Positions 31,359 through 40,061 of a DNA stretch of 64,000 nucleotides are shown here, one piece after another. The notes under the pieces were generated by a model, which was given only the letters and a program-made list of their open reading frames with translations, searched no databases and was not told where the DNA came from. Positions within the stretch are counted from its first letter, which is position 1. Every line of letters begins with the position of its first letter. The position numbers and the translations under genes were made by a program. This stretch comes from Thermoplasmata archaeon. Its GTDB lineage: Archaea > Thermoplasmatota > Thermoplasmata > Lutacidiplasmatales > UBA184. The DNA lies in assembly GCA_021816865.1 (NCBI GenBank), contig JAKAWX010000002.1, positions 228,039 to 292,038 of the forward strand, given 5' to 3'.

Positions 31359-31458
31359 AGCGCCCGAGAACCTCCGGAGGGTGCTAACGGTTTCGTGAAC
31401 TCTCCTTGAGTGGTCCTTAATGACCGCTCCCGACCCTCGATCTCCTCGGAGGCGCTCG

Positions 31459-33549
31459 ATGGAGTCCTCGCGGATCATACGTCATCCCGTCCTCGACGTC
31501 CCGAGCGTCCCCGCCAGCGTGGAATTCTCCTTCGACGGTCGGCCGCTCACGGCGCGCCCGTCCGAGACCTACGCGGCCGCATTGATCGCGAACGGGGTCA
31601 GTGTCTTCGGTCACCATGCCCGCGACGGGGCTCCCCAGGGGATCTTCTGCGCCAACGGCCAGTGCGCCCAGTGCCTGGTCGTCGAGGACGGCCGCCCGGT
31701 CAAAGCGTGCGTCACTCGGGTGCGGCCGGGGGGCCGCGTTCGGTCCCTCGACGGCGCCCCCGAGCTGGAGCCCGACGACGTCCCGCTCCGCGCGGTCCCG
31801 TTCCTTCGGACCGTCGACACCGACGTGCTGGTCGTCGGGGGCGGACCCGCCGGCCTCTCCGCCGCCGCGGAGCTCGCCGTGCGCGGGCTCCGCGTCATTC
31901 TCTGCGACGACAAGTCGGAGCTCGGCGGGAAGCTCACGCTGCAGACGCACAACTTCTTCGGCTCGGTGGCGGACTGCTACGCCGGGCAGCGGGGAAACGA
32001 CATCGGCCATCGCCTCGAAGCCGAGGTACGCGCGCTGCCGAACGTCGACGTCTGGACCGACTCGCCTGCGGTCGGCGTGTTCGACGGCGGCGGGGTCGGC
32101 GTCGTGCGACAAGGACGGTTCGTCGAGGTCCGGCCGAAGCGTCTGCTCGTGGCGACGGGAGCGAGGGAGAGGGCGCTCGCGTTCCCCGGTGCCGACCTCC
32201 CCGGGGTCTTCGGCGGGGGCGCGTTCCAGACCCTCGTGAACCGGGACCTCGTCCGACCGTCGAAGCGGCTGCTCGTGGTCGGCGGTGGGAATGTCGGGCT
32301 GATCGTCGCCTACCAAGCGCTCCAGGCCGGGATCGACGTTGTCGCGTTGGTCGAGGCGATGCCCGAATGCGGGGGGTACAAAGTCCACCGGGACAAGATC
32401 GCCCGGCTCGGGGTGCCGGTCTACACCTCGCATACGGTCGTTCGAGCCGAGGGGAAGGGCCGTGTCGAGCGCGTGGTCGTCGCCCAAGTCGGGGCGGGCT
32501 TTGTCCCGATCCCCGGAACCGAGATCTCCTTCGCGGTCGATACCGTCCTCATCGCCGTGGGGCTCTCACCCGTGGACGAACTCTACGGGGAAGCCCGGCG
32601 GCTCGGCCTACCGGTCTTCTCGGCCGGGGACGCGCACGAGATCGCCGAGGCGTCGGCCGCGATGTTCTCCGGCCGGATCGTCGCCCGGAAGATCCTCGCC
32701 GACCTTGGGATGCCGGCCGAGGTACCGCCCGAATGGCTCGAGCGCAGCCGCGAACTCTCCGCTCGCCCGGGTCCGGTGCTCGGCCCGTATCCGGTTCCGG
32801 AGGACGTCCGGGTCTACCCCGTGATCCGCTGCGCGCAGGAGATCCCGTGCAATCCGTGCACGGAGGTCTGCCCGAAGGAGAGCATCACGATCCCCGAAAG
32901 GACCCTCCTGGGTCGACCGAAGCTCGTCGGGGAGTGCGTCGGGTGCCTGAAATGCCTCGCCGTCTGCCCGGGCCTCGCGATCACGCTCGTGGACCGGCGT
33001 ATCGACCCCTCCGGCCGGTCGGCGAAGGTCACGGTCCCCTGGGAGATGCCGGACGGCCTGGTCGAGGCGGGAACGACCGTTGCCACCACCGGGGCGGAGG
33101 GAGGGCCGGTCGGGACGGCCCGCGTGATCCGCGTCCTATCGGGCAAGGCGCTCAACCGTCGAAAGATGGTCGTCCTCGATGTACCGGCCGACGAGGCCGA
33201 CCGCGTCGCCGGGATCCGGGTTCGCGAGACCGAGCGCCCGAAACGGCCGGCGAACGTCCTCCCGGTCCGCGATGCGGAGGTCGTCCTGTGCCGATGCGAG
33301 CGGGTCACGAAGGCGATGGTCGAGGACTACGTGCGGGCGACCGGCACGCGGGACATGAACGCGCTCAAGGCCGCGCTGCGTACGGGCATGGGGCCGTGCG
33401 GCGGGAAGACGTGCGGGGAGCTCGTCCTGCGCGTCTTCCGCGAGCTCGGCATCGAGGGGGCCGCGGTGACGACGGCGACACGTCGTCCGTTCCTCCAGGA
33501 GGTCCCGATCCGGGCGTTCTTGACGGAGGAGCCACATGACGCATCCTGA
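31459..33549 (+). CDS. Dye-linked (proline/opine-type) dehydrogenase alpha subunit with fused Fe-S domains
   Basis: 696 residues from the ATG at 31459, which has GGAGG seven bases upstream; an ATG at 31420 is a less likely start. Domains in order: a 2Fe-2S region (FCANGQCAQCLVVEDG ... KACVTR) at about 60-90; a pyridine-nucleotide oxidoreductase with DVLVVGGGPAGLSAAAEL and a second LLVVGGGNVGLIVAYQ; a two-cluster ferredoxin domain (CNPCTEVCPKE and CVGCLKCLAVCPG); and a C-terminal BFD-like region (CRCERVT ... GPCGGKTCGEL). Thermococcal dye-linked proline dehydrogenase spreads such parts over separate subunits; here they are one chain. The start of the beta subunit overlaps its last codons. Proline is the favoured substrate because of the divergent P5C dehydrogenase; sarcosine, hydroxyproline or opines remain possible. 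Confidence 0.85.
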   Translation: MESSRIIRHPVLDVPSVPASVEFSFDGRPLTARPSETYAAALIANGVSVFGHHARDGAPQGIFCANGQCAQCLVVEDGRPVKACVTRVRPGGRVRSLDGAPELEPDDVPLRAVPFLRTVDTDVLVVGGGPAGLSAAAELAVRGLRVILCDDKSELGGKLTLQTHNFFGSVADCYAGQRGNDIGHRLEAEVRALPNVDVWTDSPAVGVFDGGGVGVVRQGRFVEVRPKRLLVATGARERALAFPGADLPGVFGGGAFQTLVNRDLVRPSKRLLVVGGGNVGLIVAYQALQAGIDVVALVEAMPECGGYKVHRDKIARLGVPVYTSHTVVRAEGKGRVERVVVAQVGAGFVPIPGTEISFAVDTVLIAVGLSPVDELYGEARRLGLPVFSAGDAHEIAEASAAMFSGRIVARKILADLGMPAEVPPEWLERSRELSARPGPVLGPYPVPEDVRVYPVIRCAQEIPCNPCTEVCPKESITIPERTLLGRPKLVGECVGCLKCLAVCPGLAITLVDRRIDPSGRSAKVTVPWEMPDGLVEAGTTVATTGAEGGPVGTARVIRVLSGKALNRRKMVVLDVPADEADRVAGIRVRETERPKRPANVLPVRDAEVVLCRCERVTKAMVEDYVRATGTRDMNALKAALRTGMGPCGGKTCGELVLRVFRELGIEGAAVTTATRRPFLQEVPIRAFLTEEPHDAS

Positions 33550-34705
33550 GTTCGACGCGATCGTGATCGGCGCGGGGTCGGTGGGCAATCCCACGGCCTA
33601 CTTCCTCGCCCGCGAGGGATTGCGGGTCCTCGTCCTCGACGAGCTCCCCTCGTCCGGCCAGGGTCAGAACAAGGCCGCCATCGGCGGGGTACGCGCGACC
33701 CACTCCGACCCGGCCAAGATACGGCTCGGCCAGCAAAGCCTCGAGATCTTCTCCACGTGGGCGACGACGACGGGCACCGACATCGGATGGAAGAAGGGGG
33801 GATACCTCTTTCCCGCGTACGACGAGGCCGTGGAGGGAGAGCTCGAGCAGCTCCTGCCGACCCAGAAGCGGTTCGGGCTGACCATCGACTGGTGCGACGC
33901 GGAGACCGTCCGCCGCCTCGTCCCCGGAATCACCCGCATCGGCCTACGGGGGGGAACGTACTCCCCCGACGACGGGCAGGTGAGCCCGCTCCGGGCTTCG
34001 GAGGCGTTCACGAACGCAGCGGTCCGTCACGGCGCGGTCTACCGGTACCGCGAGTCGGTGACGTCGCTGCGGATGGACGACCACGCCGTGACCGGCGTGG
34101 GAACCGACCGGGACGTCTATCGTGCCCCGGTCGTCATCGACGCGGCCGGTGCCCACGGTTCCCGCATCGCGCGAATGGCCGGTCTCGATGTCCCGGTGCT
34201 ACCCGAGAGCCACGAGGCCGGGATCTCGGCGCCGGTCCGGCCCTTTCTCGACCCGCTCGTGGTCGACCTGCGGCCCGGGCCCGAGGGGACGACCTCGAAC
34301 TTCTACTTCGGACAGGACGCCGACGGCCAGATCATCTTCTGCTACACTCCGAAGCAACCATTCCCCGGCGAGAACCGGACCTCGACGTTCGAGTTCATGC
34401 CGACGGTGGCCGCCCGGCTTGTGGAGCTCGTGCCCCGGCTCAAGAATCTCACGATCCGTCGGGTCTGGCGGGGCCTCTACCCGATGACCCCGGACGGACG
34501 CCCGATCGTCGGTCCGGCCCCGGGCGTGAAGGGGCTTCTTCTCGGGCTCGGGATGTGCGGCCAGGGACTCATGCTGGGGCCGGGCGTGGGGCGCAATCTC
34601 GCGTCCCTCGTCCTGCGAGGTCGACCATCAATCGACCCGGACGTTTTCGCGCTCCTGAGTCCCTCGCGCGACCTTCGCACCGACCGGAAGGAGTCGCTGA
34701 AGTGA
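33536..34705 (+). CDS. FAD-dependent amino-acid (proline) dehydrogenase beta subunit
   Basis: 389 residues of the DAO/DadA family. The FAD-binding fold opens with AIVIGAGSVGNPTAYFLAREG; the conserved DGRPIVGP near the C-terminus and GLGMCGQGLMLGPGVGRN close the FAD site. It starts 14 bases before the stop of the alpha-subunit gene, and GGAGGAG lies just upstream of the ATG, a clear ribosome-binding site within the alpha gene. In the dye-linked proline dehydrogenase complexes of archaea this subunit carries the substrate site and passes electrons to the alpha subunit. The pair probably acts at the membrane or with a ferredoxin-type acceptor. Confidence 0.88.
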   Translation: MTHPEFDAIVIGAGSVGNPTAYFLAREGLRVLVLDELPSSGQGQNKAAIGGVRATHSDPAKIRLGQQSLEIFSTWATTTGTDIGWKKGGYLFPAYDEAVEGELEQLLPTQKRFGLTIDWCDAETVRRLVPGITRIGLRGGTYSPDDGQVSPLRASEAFTNAAVRHGAVYRYRESVTSLRMDDHAVTGVGTDRDVYRAPVVIDAAGAHGSRIARMAGLDVPVLPESHEAGISAPVRPFLDPLVVDLRPGPEGTTSNFYFGQDADGQIIFCYTPKQPFPGENRTSTFEFMPTVAARLVELVPRLKNLTIRRVWRGLYPMTPDGRPIVGPAPGVKGLLLGLGMCGQGLMLGPGVGRNLASLVLRGRPSIDPDVFALLSPSRDLRTDRKESLK

Positions 34706-34722
34706 GGGGGGCGCCTTTGGCC

Positions 34723-35358
34723 CTACCGGTCGTCCCGGACGGGGGGAGGAACGTACGGGTGCTGAGAGAAGGGGATTGGTGGCTGGCGTCGTCGTCGACG
34801 ACGAGCGAAGAGAAGGATGAGAAGCGTGCTCGCGACGGCCGCCCCGATGCCGACGAGCCCGGCAAAAAGGTAAGTGGGGCCCGAGACCACGGCACCCGAG
34901 CCGGGGTTCTGGGTCGAGTTCACGAACAGCGTGGTCGCGTTGGCCCGGCTCTGTCCGGTGCTGTCCGTGACCGTAACGCCGGGCCTATAGGCCCCGACGG
35001 TCGTGGGCGTGCAGTCGAGGCTCGAGAGGTTCTGGGTCGCGCAACCCGGGGGGAGCGGCGCCCAGACGAAGCTGTACCACGGCGTCCCGTCCGCAAGGAG
35101 CGCGGTCAGGACCGTGGTGTTGCCGAGCGTAAGGGTCGACGGACTCGCCACGACCTCGACCCGAAGGGGAGCCACGGTGGGGGCGGACGCCGCGGGCTCG
35201 ACACCGGCGCCCGCGGGGGGGACCGACGCCCGTAAGCCGCCGGTGAGCAGCGTCGCCAGGATCGTCAACGACACCCCGAGGACCGTGGCGGGGAGCAGGG
35301 CGCGTCGTCGCGTCGCCCGTGATCGGAGACGAGGCGGGGAGGAAACCCTGGCCGTCAA
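34723..35358 (-). CDS. Small secreted Ig-like membrane-anchored protein
   Basis: 211 residues from a TTG at 35358. An N-terminal basic stretch and helix (about 20-42) are followed by a short beta-rich domain with the Cys pair in LPPGCATQNLSSLDC, a feature also seen in the Ig-like domain of the protein at 14484-16421 (LPPGCPERNTSTFSC). A C-terminal helix (about 166-187), six arginines and a Pro-rich tail end the chain. TATAT at 35394-35398 is 38 bp upstream, so a leader of about ten bases is likely. No function is assigned; the domain is common in surface proteins of this lineage. It converges on the proline dehydrogenase operon. Confidence 0.75.
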   Translation of the reverse strand: MTARVSSPPRLRSRATRRRALLPATVLGVSLTILATLLTGGLRASVPPAGAGVEPAASAPTVAPLRVEVVASPSTLTLGNTTVLTALLADGTPWYSFVWAPLPPGCATQNLSSLDCTPTTVGAYRPGVTVTDSTGQSRANATTLFVNSTQNPGSGAVVSGPTYLFAGLVGIGAAVASTLLILLFARRRRRRQPPIPFSQHPYVPPPVRDDR

Positions 35359-35700
35359 TCGGGGGCCTCAATGGAGAGAACGCTGCCTCACCGTATATGA
35401 ATCTGACGCGGGCGGTCCTCCTTCCCTCGGGACGAGCGACCCGCCGAGGATGCGGGCGCGCCCGGTTCCGGTGCGCGGCCCTCGCGGGTCCGGCTCCACC
35501 TCCTCCTCGCGTCCGCGGGGCGAGGATCGCGGGGGTGGTGGCGCGCGTGCTCGCGCCCGTCCGCCGGCCCGTTCGAAGCCCGGCCACTGGAGCCGGCCCA
35601 ACGTCCCGATCCTCGATCCCCGTTCCGCGGTCGGCTCCGCGGGTCCATCGGCTCGGGGCCCTTCAGCATATCTACGTCCGGAGCGAATAGGATTCGCGAC
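35359..35700. promoter_or_regulatory. 342-base divergent promoter region
   Basis: TATAT at 35394-35398 serves the minus-strand surface protein and CATATCTA at 35667-35674 lies about 31 bp before the plus-strand ATG at 35701. The rest is GC-rich without a convincing reading frame, repeat or RNA. Confidence 0.5.
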
Positions 35701-36555
35701 ATGCCGGTTCAGGTCGAGAGGGCCGAGAGGTTTCGCGCGCTCCACGGTCGCCGTCGACTGTTCGTCCTGCCGAACGCCTGGGACGTACCGAGCGCCCGGA
35801 CGTTCGAGGACGCGGGGTTCCCCGCGGTCGCGACCTCGAGCGCGGGGCTGATGGTGTCGTTTGGATACCCCGACGGACAGACGATGCCCCGGCGGGAGCT
35901 GGTCGCCGCCGTACGACGGATCGCGGACCGCCTTTCCGTCCCGCTCAGCGCGGACGTCGTCGCCGGGTTCGGAAGGAGCCCCGGCGAGGTCGCCCGCACG
36001 GTCCGCTCCGTCCTCGGCGCCGGAGCCGTCGGCGTCAATCTCGAGGATCTCGAACCTTCGCGCGGTCGGCTGTTCCGCGTCGGGGCACAGGTCGAGAAGA
36101 TCCGCGCGGTCCGGAGGACAGCCGAGGCGGTCGGCATCCCTCTGGTGATCAACGCCCGCACGGACGCGCTGCGCCACCATCCCGGCACCCCGACGGCTCG
36201 ATTCGAGGAGGCGGTTCGTCGCGCGTGCGCCTACCGGGATGCGGGGGCCGATTGCGTCTACCCGATGGGGCTCACCGACGCGGGGTCGATCTCCGCGTTC
36301 GTCCGTGCGGTCGACACGCCGGTGAACGTGATGGTCCGCGCCGGTCTTCCGCCCGTCACGGAGCTGGAACGGCTCGGAGTCCGCCGTCTCAGCTTCGGCC
36401 CCTCGGCTTCCTACGCGGCGATGGGACTCCTTCGGCGGGCGAGCCGCGAGATCCTGACGTACGGTACCTTCGCTTCGCTCGTCGACGGGGCGATCACGTT
36501 CGACGAGCTGAACCTTCTCGCGATGCCGAAGCCCTCGGGACGCTCCCGCGGCTAG
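35701..36555 (+). CDS. Isocitrate lyase/PEP mutase superfamily protein
   Basis: 284 residues. The (beta/alpha)8 barrel of this superfamily is recognised by LPNAWDVPSARTFEDAGFPAVATSSAG at the start (shown: LPNAWDVPSARTFEDAGF), LSADVVAGFG, GVNLEDL, NARTDALRHHPG and VMVRAGLPPV. Members cleave or rearrange C-C or C-P bonds of 2-methylisocitrate, oxaloacetate or phosphonopyruvate. The ICL signature KKCGH is absent, so it is not a classical isocitrate lyase; the subgroup is usually annotated only as 'isocitrate lyase/phosphoenolpyruvate mutase family'. The citrate synthase at 44381 is not adjacent. Confidence 0.87.
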   Translation: MPVQVERAERFRALHGRRRLFVLPNAWDVPSARTFEDAGFPAVATSSAGLMVSFGYPDGQTMPRRELVAAVRRIADRLSVPLSADVVAGFGRSPGEVARTVRSVLGAGAVGVNLEDLEPSRGRLFRVGAQVEKIRAVRRTAEAVGIPLVINARTDALRHHPGTPTARFEEAVRRACAYRDAGADCVYPMGLTDAGSISAFVRAVDTPVNVMVRAGLPPVTELERLGVRRLSFGPSASYAAMGLLRRASREILTYGTFASLVDGAITFDELNLLAMPKPSGRSRG

Positions 36556-36669
36556 ATCGCGCTCCTTCCGGACCCCGAACGCGCCCTCGACCGTGGATTC
36601 GGTTTCACGGACCGACCAAATAGCCCGGTTCGGGTGGACCGCGTGTTCCCCTCGGAGGGGAGCCAAAGG

Positions 36670-37266
36670 ATGAGCGCGAACCAGGTCGTTGGGAAGAATT
36701 GGTGGGTCCGCCACGTCGGCGCGTTGAAGACCACGTTCCGGGTGTTGCTCGGCGTGGTCTGGCTGGTCAATGGGGTGCTCAAGTTCACGTCCGGGTACGT
36801 CAACAGCTTCCTCGGGGACGTCCAGAACTCCCAGGCCAGCGCCCCGAGCTGGCTCTCGGGGTGGTACTCGTTCTGGGCCACCCAGGCCGGCAGCAACGCC
36901 TCGCTCATTGTCTATACGGTCGGGGCGTTCGAAGTGATGCTCGGCCTCGCGCTCGTCTTTGGATTCGCGCGAAAGATCGCCTACTCGGGCGGCGCCCTGC
37001 TGAGCCTCTTGATCTGGGCGATCCCGGAGGGGTTCGGAGGACCCTACCAGGCGGGAGCCGGAGGGACCGATGTCGGGACCGGCCTCGTCTACGCCATCGC
37101 TCTGTTCGGGCTGATCGTCATCAATGCGACCTACGGACCCAGTCGCTACAGCCTCGACAGCGTGATCGAACGGGTCTATCCCGGCTGGGCACGCCTCGCC
37201 GAGTTCGGCCCACGAGAAGCACGGGCGACGCCCGACCGTCCCCGCAAGGAGCTCCCCGCGGCCTGA
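36670..37266 (+). CDS. DoxX/DoxD-like membrane protein
   Basis: 198 residues from the ATG at 36670, preceded by GGAGGGGAGCC. About four membrane helices are visible: RVLLGVVWLVNGVLKF (the typical DoxX first helix), LIVYTVGAFEVMLGLALVFGF, ALLSLLIWAIPEGF and LVYAIALFGLIVINATYG. Family members include the small subunit of thiosulfate:quinone oxidoreductase (DoxD) and many uncharacterised proteins, so thiosulfate oxidation is possible but unproven. No DoxA partner is seen. CCAAATAG about 50 bp upstream is a possible TATA element and would give a leader containing the ribosome-binding site. Confidence 0.82.
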   Translation: MSANQVVGKNWWVRHVGALKTTFRVLLGVVWLVNGVLKFTSGYVNSFLGDVQNSQASAPSWLSGWYSFWATQAGSNASLIVYTVGAFEVMLGLALVFGFARKIAYSGGALLSLLIWAIPEGFGGPYQAGAGGTDVGTGLVYAIALFGLIVINATYGPSRYSLDSVIERVYPGWARLAEFGPREARATPDRPRKELPAA

Positions 37267-37392
37267 CGAAACCGACGGCCGGACGCGGGGGAAACCGAGC
37301 GCCGACCTCCCGGGGCGGGGGAGCGAGACCCGCCCCGGGCCCGGAGAGACGGCCCCGTGCCTAACGGCCGGCGTTCGGGGTCGATGGCTCGC

Positions 37393-38091
37393 TCAGTCGC
37401 GCCGTCGCCGGGGTCGATCCTCGGACTCCTCGTCGTCGTTCCGCGGAGGACCGCGCCGACGGTACGAGCTCGGTCGGTCGCGCCCGCCCGGGGGACTCCA
37501 ACCGCCGCGGGACCGCGGACGGGAACCCGCGCCGGGAGGACCCCGGCCGAAGCCGCCTCCGCGGCGGGGGGCGAAGCCGCCCCGGCGGTTGTCTTCGCGC
37601 CGCGGGGGAAGCGTGAACCGGTTCCCGCACGAGGAGCATTCGCCCATGACGAGGCCGTCGTCCCCGGTGGTGAATCGGAGGGGACCCCCGCACTCGCGGC
37701 ACGGGCGCGACGCCGGTCGTGCGCCCCCCTCGAACGGCTTGCGGAACGGCCGTTCAGGGCGGTCGGGTCCGGCGGAGGGCCGCGAAACTACGTAGCTGAT
37801 CGTCGTCGCGCAACCCCGGCAGGACGCCTCGAGGCCGCTTTCCCCCACGCTGCGGATCGTGAGCGGTCCCCCGCACTCGACACACGCCGGGGCGCTTGCA
37901 TCGGCCGCCGGGCCGACGACCGCGGCCGCCGCGACTCCCTCGGGCGCACCCGCCGGCGCCCGGGTGCCCGGTTCGACACCCTCGAGTACCATGGAGGCCT
38001 TCCCGCAATCGGGACACGTCCCGCTCAATAGGCGGGCACTTTGGCTCTGGAATTCCATCTCGGCGCCACAGTCGGGGCAAGAACTCGGCAA
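37393..38091 (-). CDS. Multi-zinc-ribbon protein with an Arg/Gly-rich tail
   Basis: 232 residues from a TTG at 38091; longer frames reach 38229. Three treble-clef or ribbon units are seen: CPDCGAEMEF...CPDCGK, CVECGGPL...CRGC and CRECGGPL...CSSCGNRF. The last ~65 residues are almost entirely Arg, Gly, Pro and Asp, ending RPRRRRD, an RGG-box-like tail. This pairing suggests a nucleic-acid-binding protein, perhaps an RNA-associated one. TGTAAAG at 38124-38130 lies 36 bp upstream. A similar RGG tail is found on the DEAD-box helicase at 42829-44187. Specific function unknown. Confidence 0.78.
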   Translation of the reverse strand: MPSSCPDCGAEMEFQSQSARLLSGTCPDCGKASMVLEGVEPGTRAPAGAPEGVAAAAVVGPAADASAPACVECGGPLTIRSVGESGLEASCRGCATTISYVVSRPSAGPDRPERPFRKPFEGGARPASRPCRECGGPLRFTTGDDGLVMGECSSCGNRFTLPPRREDNRRGGFAPRRGGGFGRGPPGAGSRPRSRGGWSPPGGRDRPSSYRRRGPPRNDDEESEDRPRRRRD

Positions 38092-38249
38092 GGTTTCCTC
38101 TACGGACCGAGTCCACCTGACCTCTTTACATCGAGCCTGCCGCGAGCCGGCCGTTAGCTCCCCTCTTCCCGCCCGGGGGCGGGGTCCGACGTACGCGTCG
38201 GGCCCTCGGTCGAGGATACTGCTATCCACGGACCACCGATCCGGGCGCC

Positions 38250-38831
38250 GTGGTAACGTACGTCGCTCTCCTTCGAGCGGTCAACGTCGGAGGCATCCGG
38301 ATCACCATGGACGACCTCCGGGCGCTTGCCGAGAGCCTGGGGTACGGGAACGTGCGGTCGCTCTTACAGACCGGGAATCTCGTGTTCGACGGCGAGCGGG
38401 GACGGCCGGCCGCGCTGGAACGTCGGCTCGCGACAGTCACCGGACGCCGTCTGGGGATCGAGACGGAATTCTTCGTCCGGACGTCGTCGGAGTGGGCCAC
38501 CGCGATCGAAGCGAATCCGCTCACCGATGCGGCCGTCCGGGATCCGAGCCACCTGGTGGTCGTCTTCCTCCAGGAGAGTCCTTCCGGCGAGGCGGTGAGA
38601 GCGCTGCGATCGGCGATTGCCGGACCCGAGATTGCCGAGGTCATCGGCCGGCAGGCCTACATCTCCTACCCGGAAGGCATCGGCAAATCCGGGCTCACGC
38701 TCTCGCGGATCGAACGCGCGCTCGGCACTCCGGGAACCGGCCGGAACTGGAACACGGTACGGCGCATCGGGGCCGTCGCAACGGGACGGGCGAACTCCTC
38801 CTCAAGGCCGACTCGTCCGGCCCGGAGCTAG
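38250..38831 (+). CDS. DUF1697 family protein
   Basis: 193 residues from a GTG at 38250. The conserved start MVTYVALLRAVNVGG, the following MDDLRALAESLGYGNVRSLLQTGNLVF (shown: SLLQTGNLVF) and the late GIGKSGLTLSRIERALGTPGTGRNWNTV block match DUF1697 over its normal ~180 residues. The fold is known but no reaction is assigned. The last 18 residues are Ser/Arg-rich and outside the domain. GGATA-ctgc-TATCC at about 38215 forms a small inverted repeat near -30 and may be part of the promoter. Confidence 0.9.
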   Translation: MVTYVALLRAVNVGGIRITMDDLRALAESLGYGNVRSLLQTGNLVFDGERGRPAALERRLATVTGRRLGIETEFFVRTSSEWATAIEANPLTDAAVRDPSHLVVVFLQESPSGEAVRALRSAIAGPEIAEVIGRQAYISYPEGIGKSGLTLSRIERALGTPGTGRNWNTVRRIGAVATGRANSSSRPTRPARS

Positions 38832-38892
38832 GCCCGGGGTCGGTGGAGGGGGCCGCGAAAGAGTTTTTGGGCCGGTTCGGCCTGGCGGCGTT

Positions 38893-39006
38893 GTGTCCGG
38901 ACCAGCCGTGGCGTGCGCCTGCTGTGACTGCGGCTCATGCTGCAAGTGTTGCGCGTGCTGCTCGGTCGACGAAGCCTGCTGCACGAGCTGCCCGGCTCCG
39001 GCCTAG
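38893..39006 (+). CDS. 37-residue Cys-rich miniprotein, metallothionein-like
   Basis: From a GTG at 38893 to TAG at 39006 the frame encodes 37 residues, 13 of them Cys: positions 8, 10, 11, 13, 16, 17, 19, 20, 22, 23, 29, 30 and 33. The core CACCDCGSCCKCCACC has the CxC and CC doublets of metallothioneins; there are no aromatic residues and no His. GAGTTTTTGG at 38861-38870 is centred 27 bp upstream, the distance used by leaderless genes here. It probably binds several metal ions (zinc, copper or cadmium) in the cytoplasm. The frame has no homologue that I recognise. It lies between a DUF1697 gene and a zinc-ribbon membrane protein. Confidence 0.7.
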   Translation: MSGPAVACACCDCGSCCKCCACCSVDEACCTSCPAPA

Positions 39007-39118
39007 CTCCCCGAGGGTCGGCCGGGCCGTGGGATGCCCCACACCGGGCCCCGCGTCGAATTCGATGTGAAGCCGGCCCGACGGATGTATGAGAAGGGCG
39101 CTCGCCGTCCGGGTTCTC

Positions 39119-39676
39119 ATGTCCGTCGCGTACCCGACCCCCGGGGGAGCCTACCCAGCCGTCCGGAATCGACCGCCCTCAGCCGGCACGGCCGAATCGC
39201 TCGTGCTAGTGGCACTCGTCCTCCAGGTGATCGGCGCCGCGGTGCTGATCATCGGCCTGTCGATCGCGCTCGGCGTATCGGTGGTCACTCCGTTCAACTA
39301 CTCCTGGGTGGTCGCGATCGTCGCTGTCGTCATCGGCGGTATCGCCCTCCTGTTCCTGTACCTCGCCTACGAGTACTCCTACAGCCGCATCAAGGCCGGG
39401 GAGTACGAGGCCGCCCAGACGGCGACCTTGCTGATCGGCATCCTGTCGCTCTTCGTCGGGATCGTCCCGGGGATACTCTACATCGTGGGCTACGTGAAGC
39501 TCGGCGACGCCGTGCGGGAGCAGCGGTCTATGCTCGCTCCTTCCCCGGCCGGGTCCACGGCCGGGACCCTTGCGTCGGGCGCCGGGACACAGGTCGCGTG
39601 CCGCGGATGCGGCCGGGTCTACCTCGTCGGGCAGTTCCCGTTCTGCCCCAATTGCGGCCAGAAGATCGGCGCTTGA
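39119..39676 (+). CDS. Membrane protein with C-terminal zinc ribbon
   Basis: 185 residues from the ATG at 39119. Three to four hydrophobic helices (VALVLQVIGAAVLIIGLSIAL, VVAIVAVVIGGIALLFLYLA, TLLIGILSLFVGIVPGILYIV) are followed by a soluble linker and a zinc ribbon CRGCGRVYLVGQFPFCPNCG. The membrane part with a cytoplasmic YSRIKAGEY loop is a common architecture in archaea but carries no known function. GATGTATGA about 32 bp upstream may be the TATA element. The gene follows the Cys-rich miniprotein by 113 bases on the same strand. Confidence 0.78.
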   Translation: MSVAYPTPGGAYPAVRNRPPSAGTAESLVLVALVLQVIGAAVLIIGLSIALGVSVVTPFNYSWVVAIVAVVIGGIALLFLYLAYEYSYSRIKAGEYEAAQTATLLIGILSLFVGIVPGILYIVGYVKLGDAVREQRSMLAPSPAGSTAGTLASGAGTQVACRGCGRVYLVGQFPFCPNCGQKIGA

Positions 39677-40061
39677 ACTATCCGAGCGTGAACGTCGGTC
39701 GCTGGGCTGCCCCGCCGGACTTCGGGGCCGTCCGGAACCGGCGGGAGCGATCGTGCTTGTTGGCTCGAAGTCGGCCGAGGGACGGTACTCGACCCGTCGG
39801 TTCGGGGATCGTTCCCTGCAGCCACCCGGGCCGCGCGGTGGGAACGAGGCCCCGAGCGCGCGCGCCCCGCGTGTCGGGCCGGGACGACGAGCCGTCCCTC
39901 GCCGGGACGCGCTGGCGCCCGCGGCGCACGACCGGGCGTTCCCGTCCGGCCGTTCGTCGCGGGGTCCTTAGGGGTAGCACCCCTCCGAGGCGCGCCCGCC
40001 GGGGGACGCCCTTCCGTCGGGGTTCTATAGAGGGGGCGCTCTCGTACCGCCGACTCGACCG
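39677..40061. other. 385-base spacer, no gene seen
   Basis: GC-rich, with no reading frame of protein-like composition and no recognisable RNA gene. TTCTATAGAGG near 40024-40034 could serve as the TATA element of the acetyltransferase at 40062, with a short leader. Confidence 0.4.
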
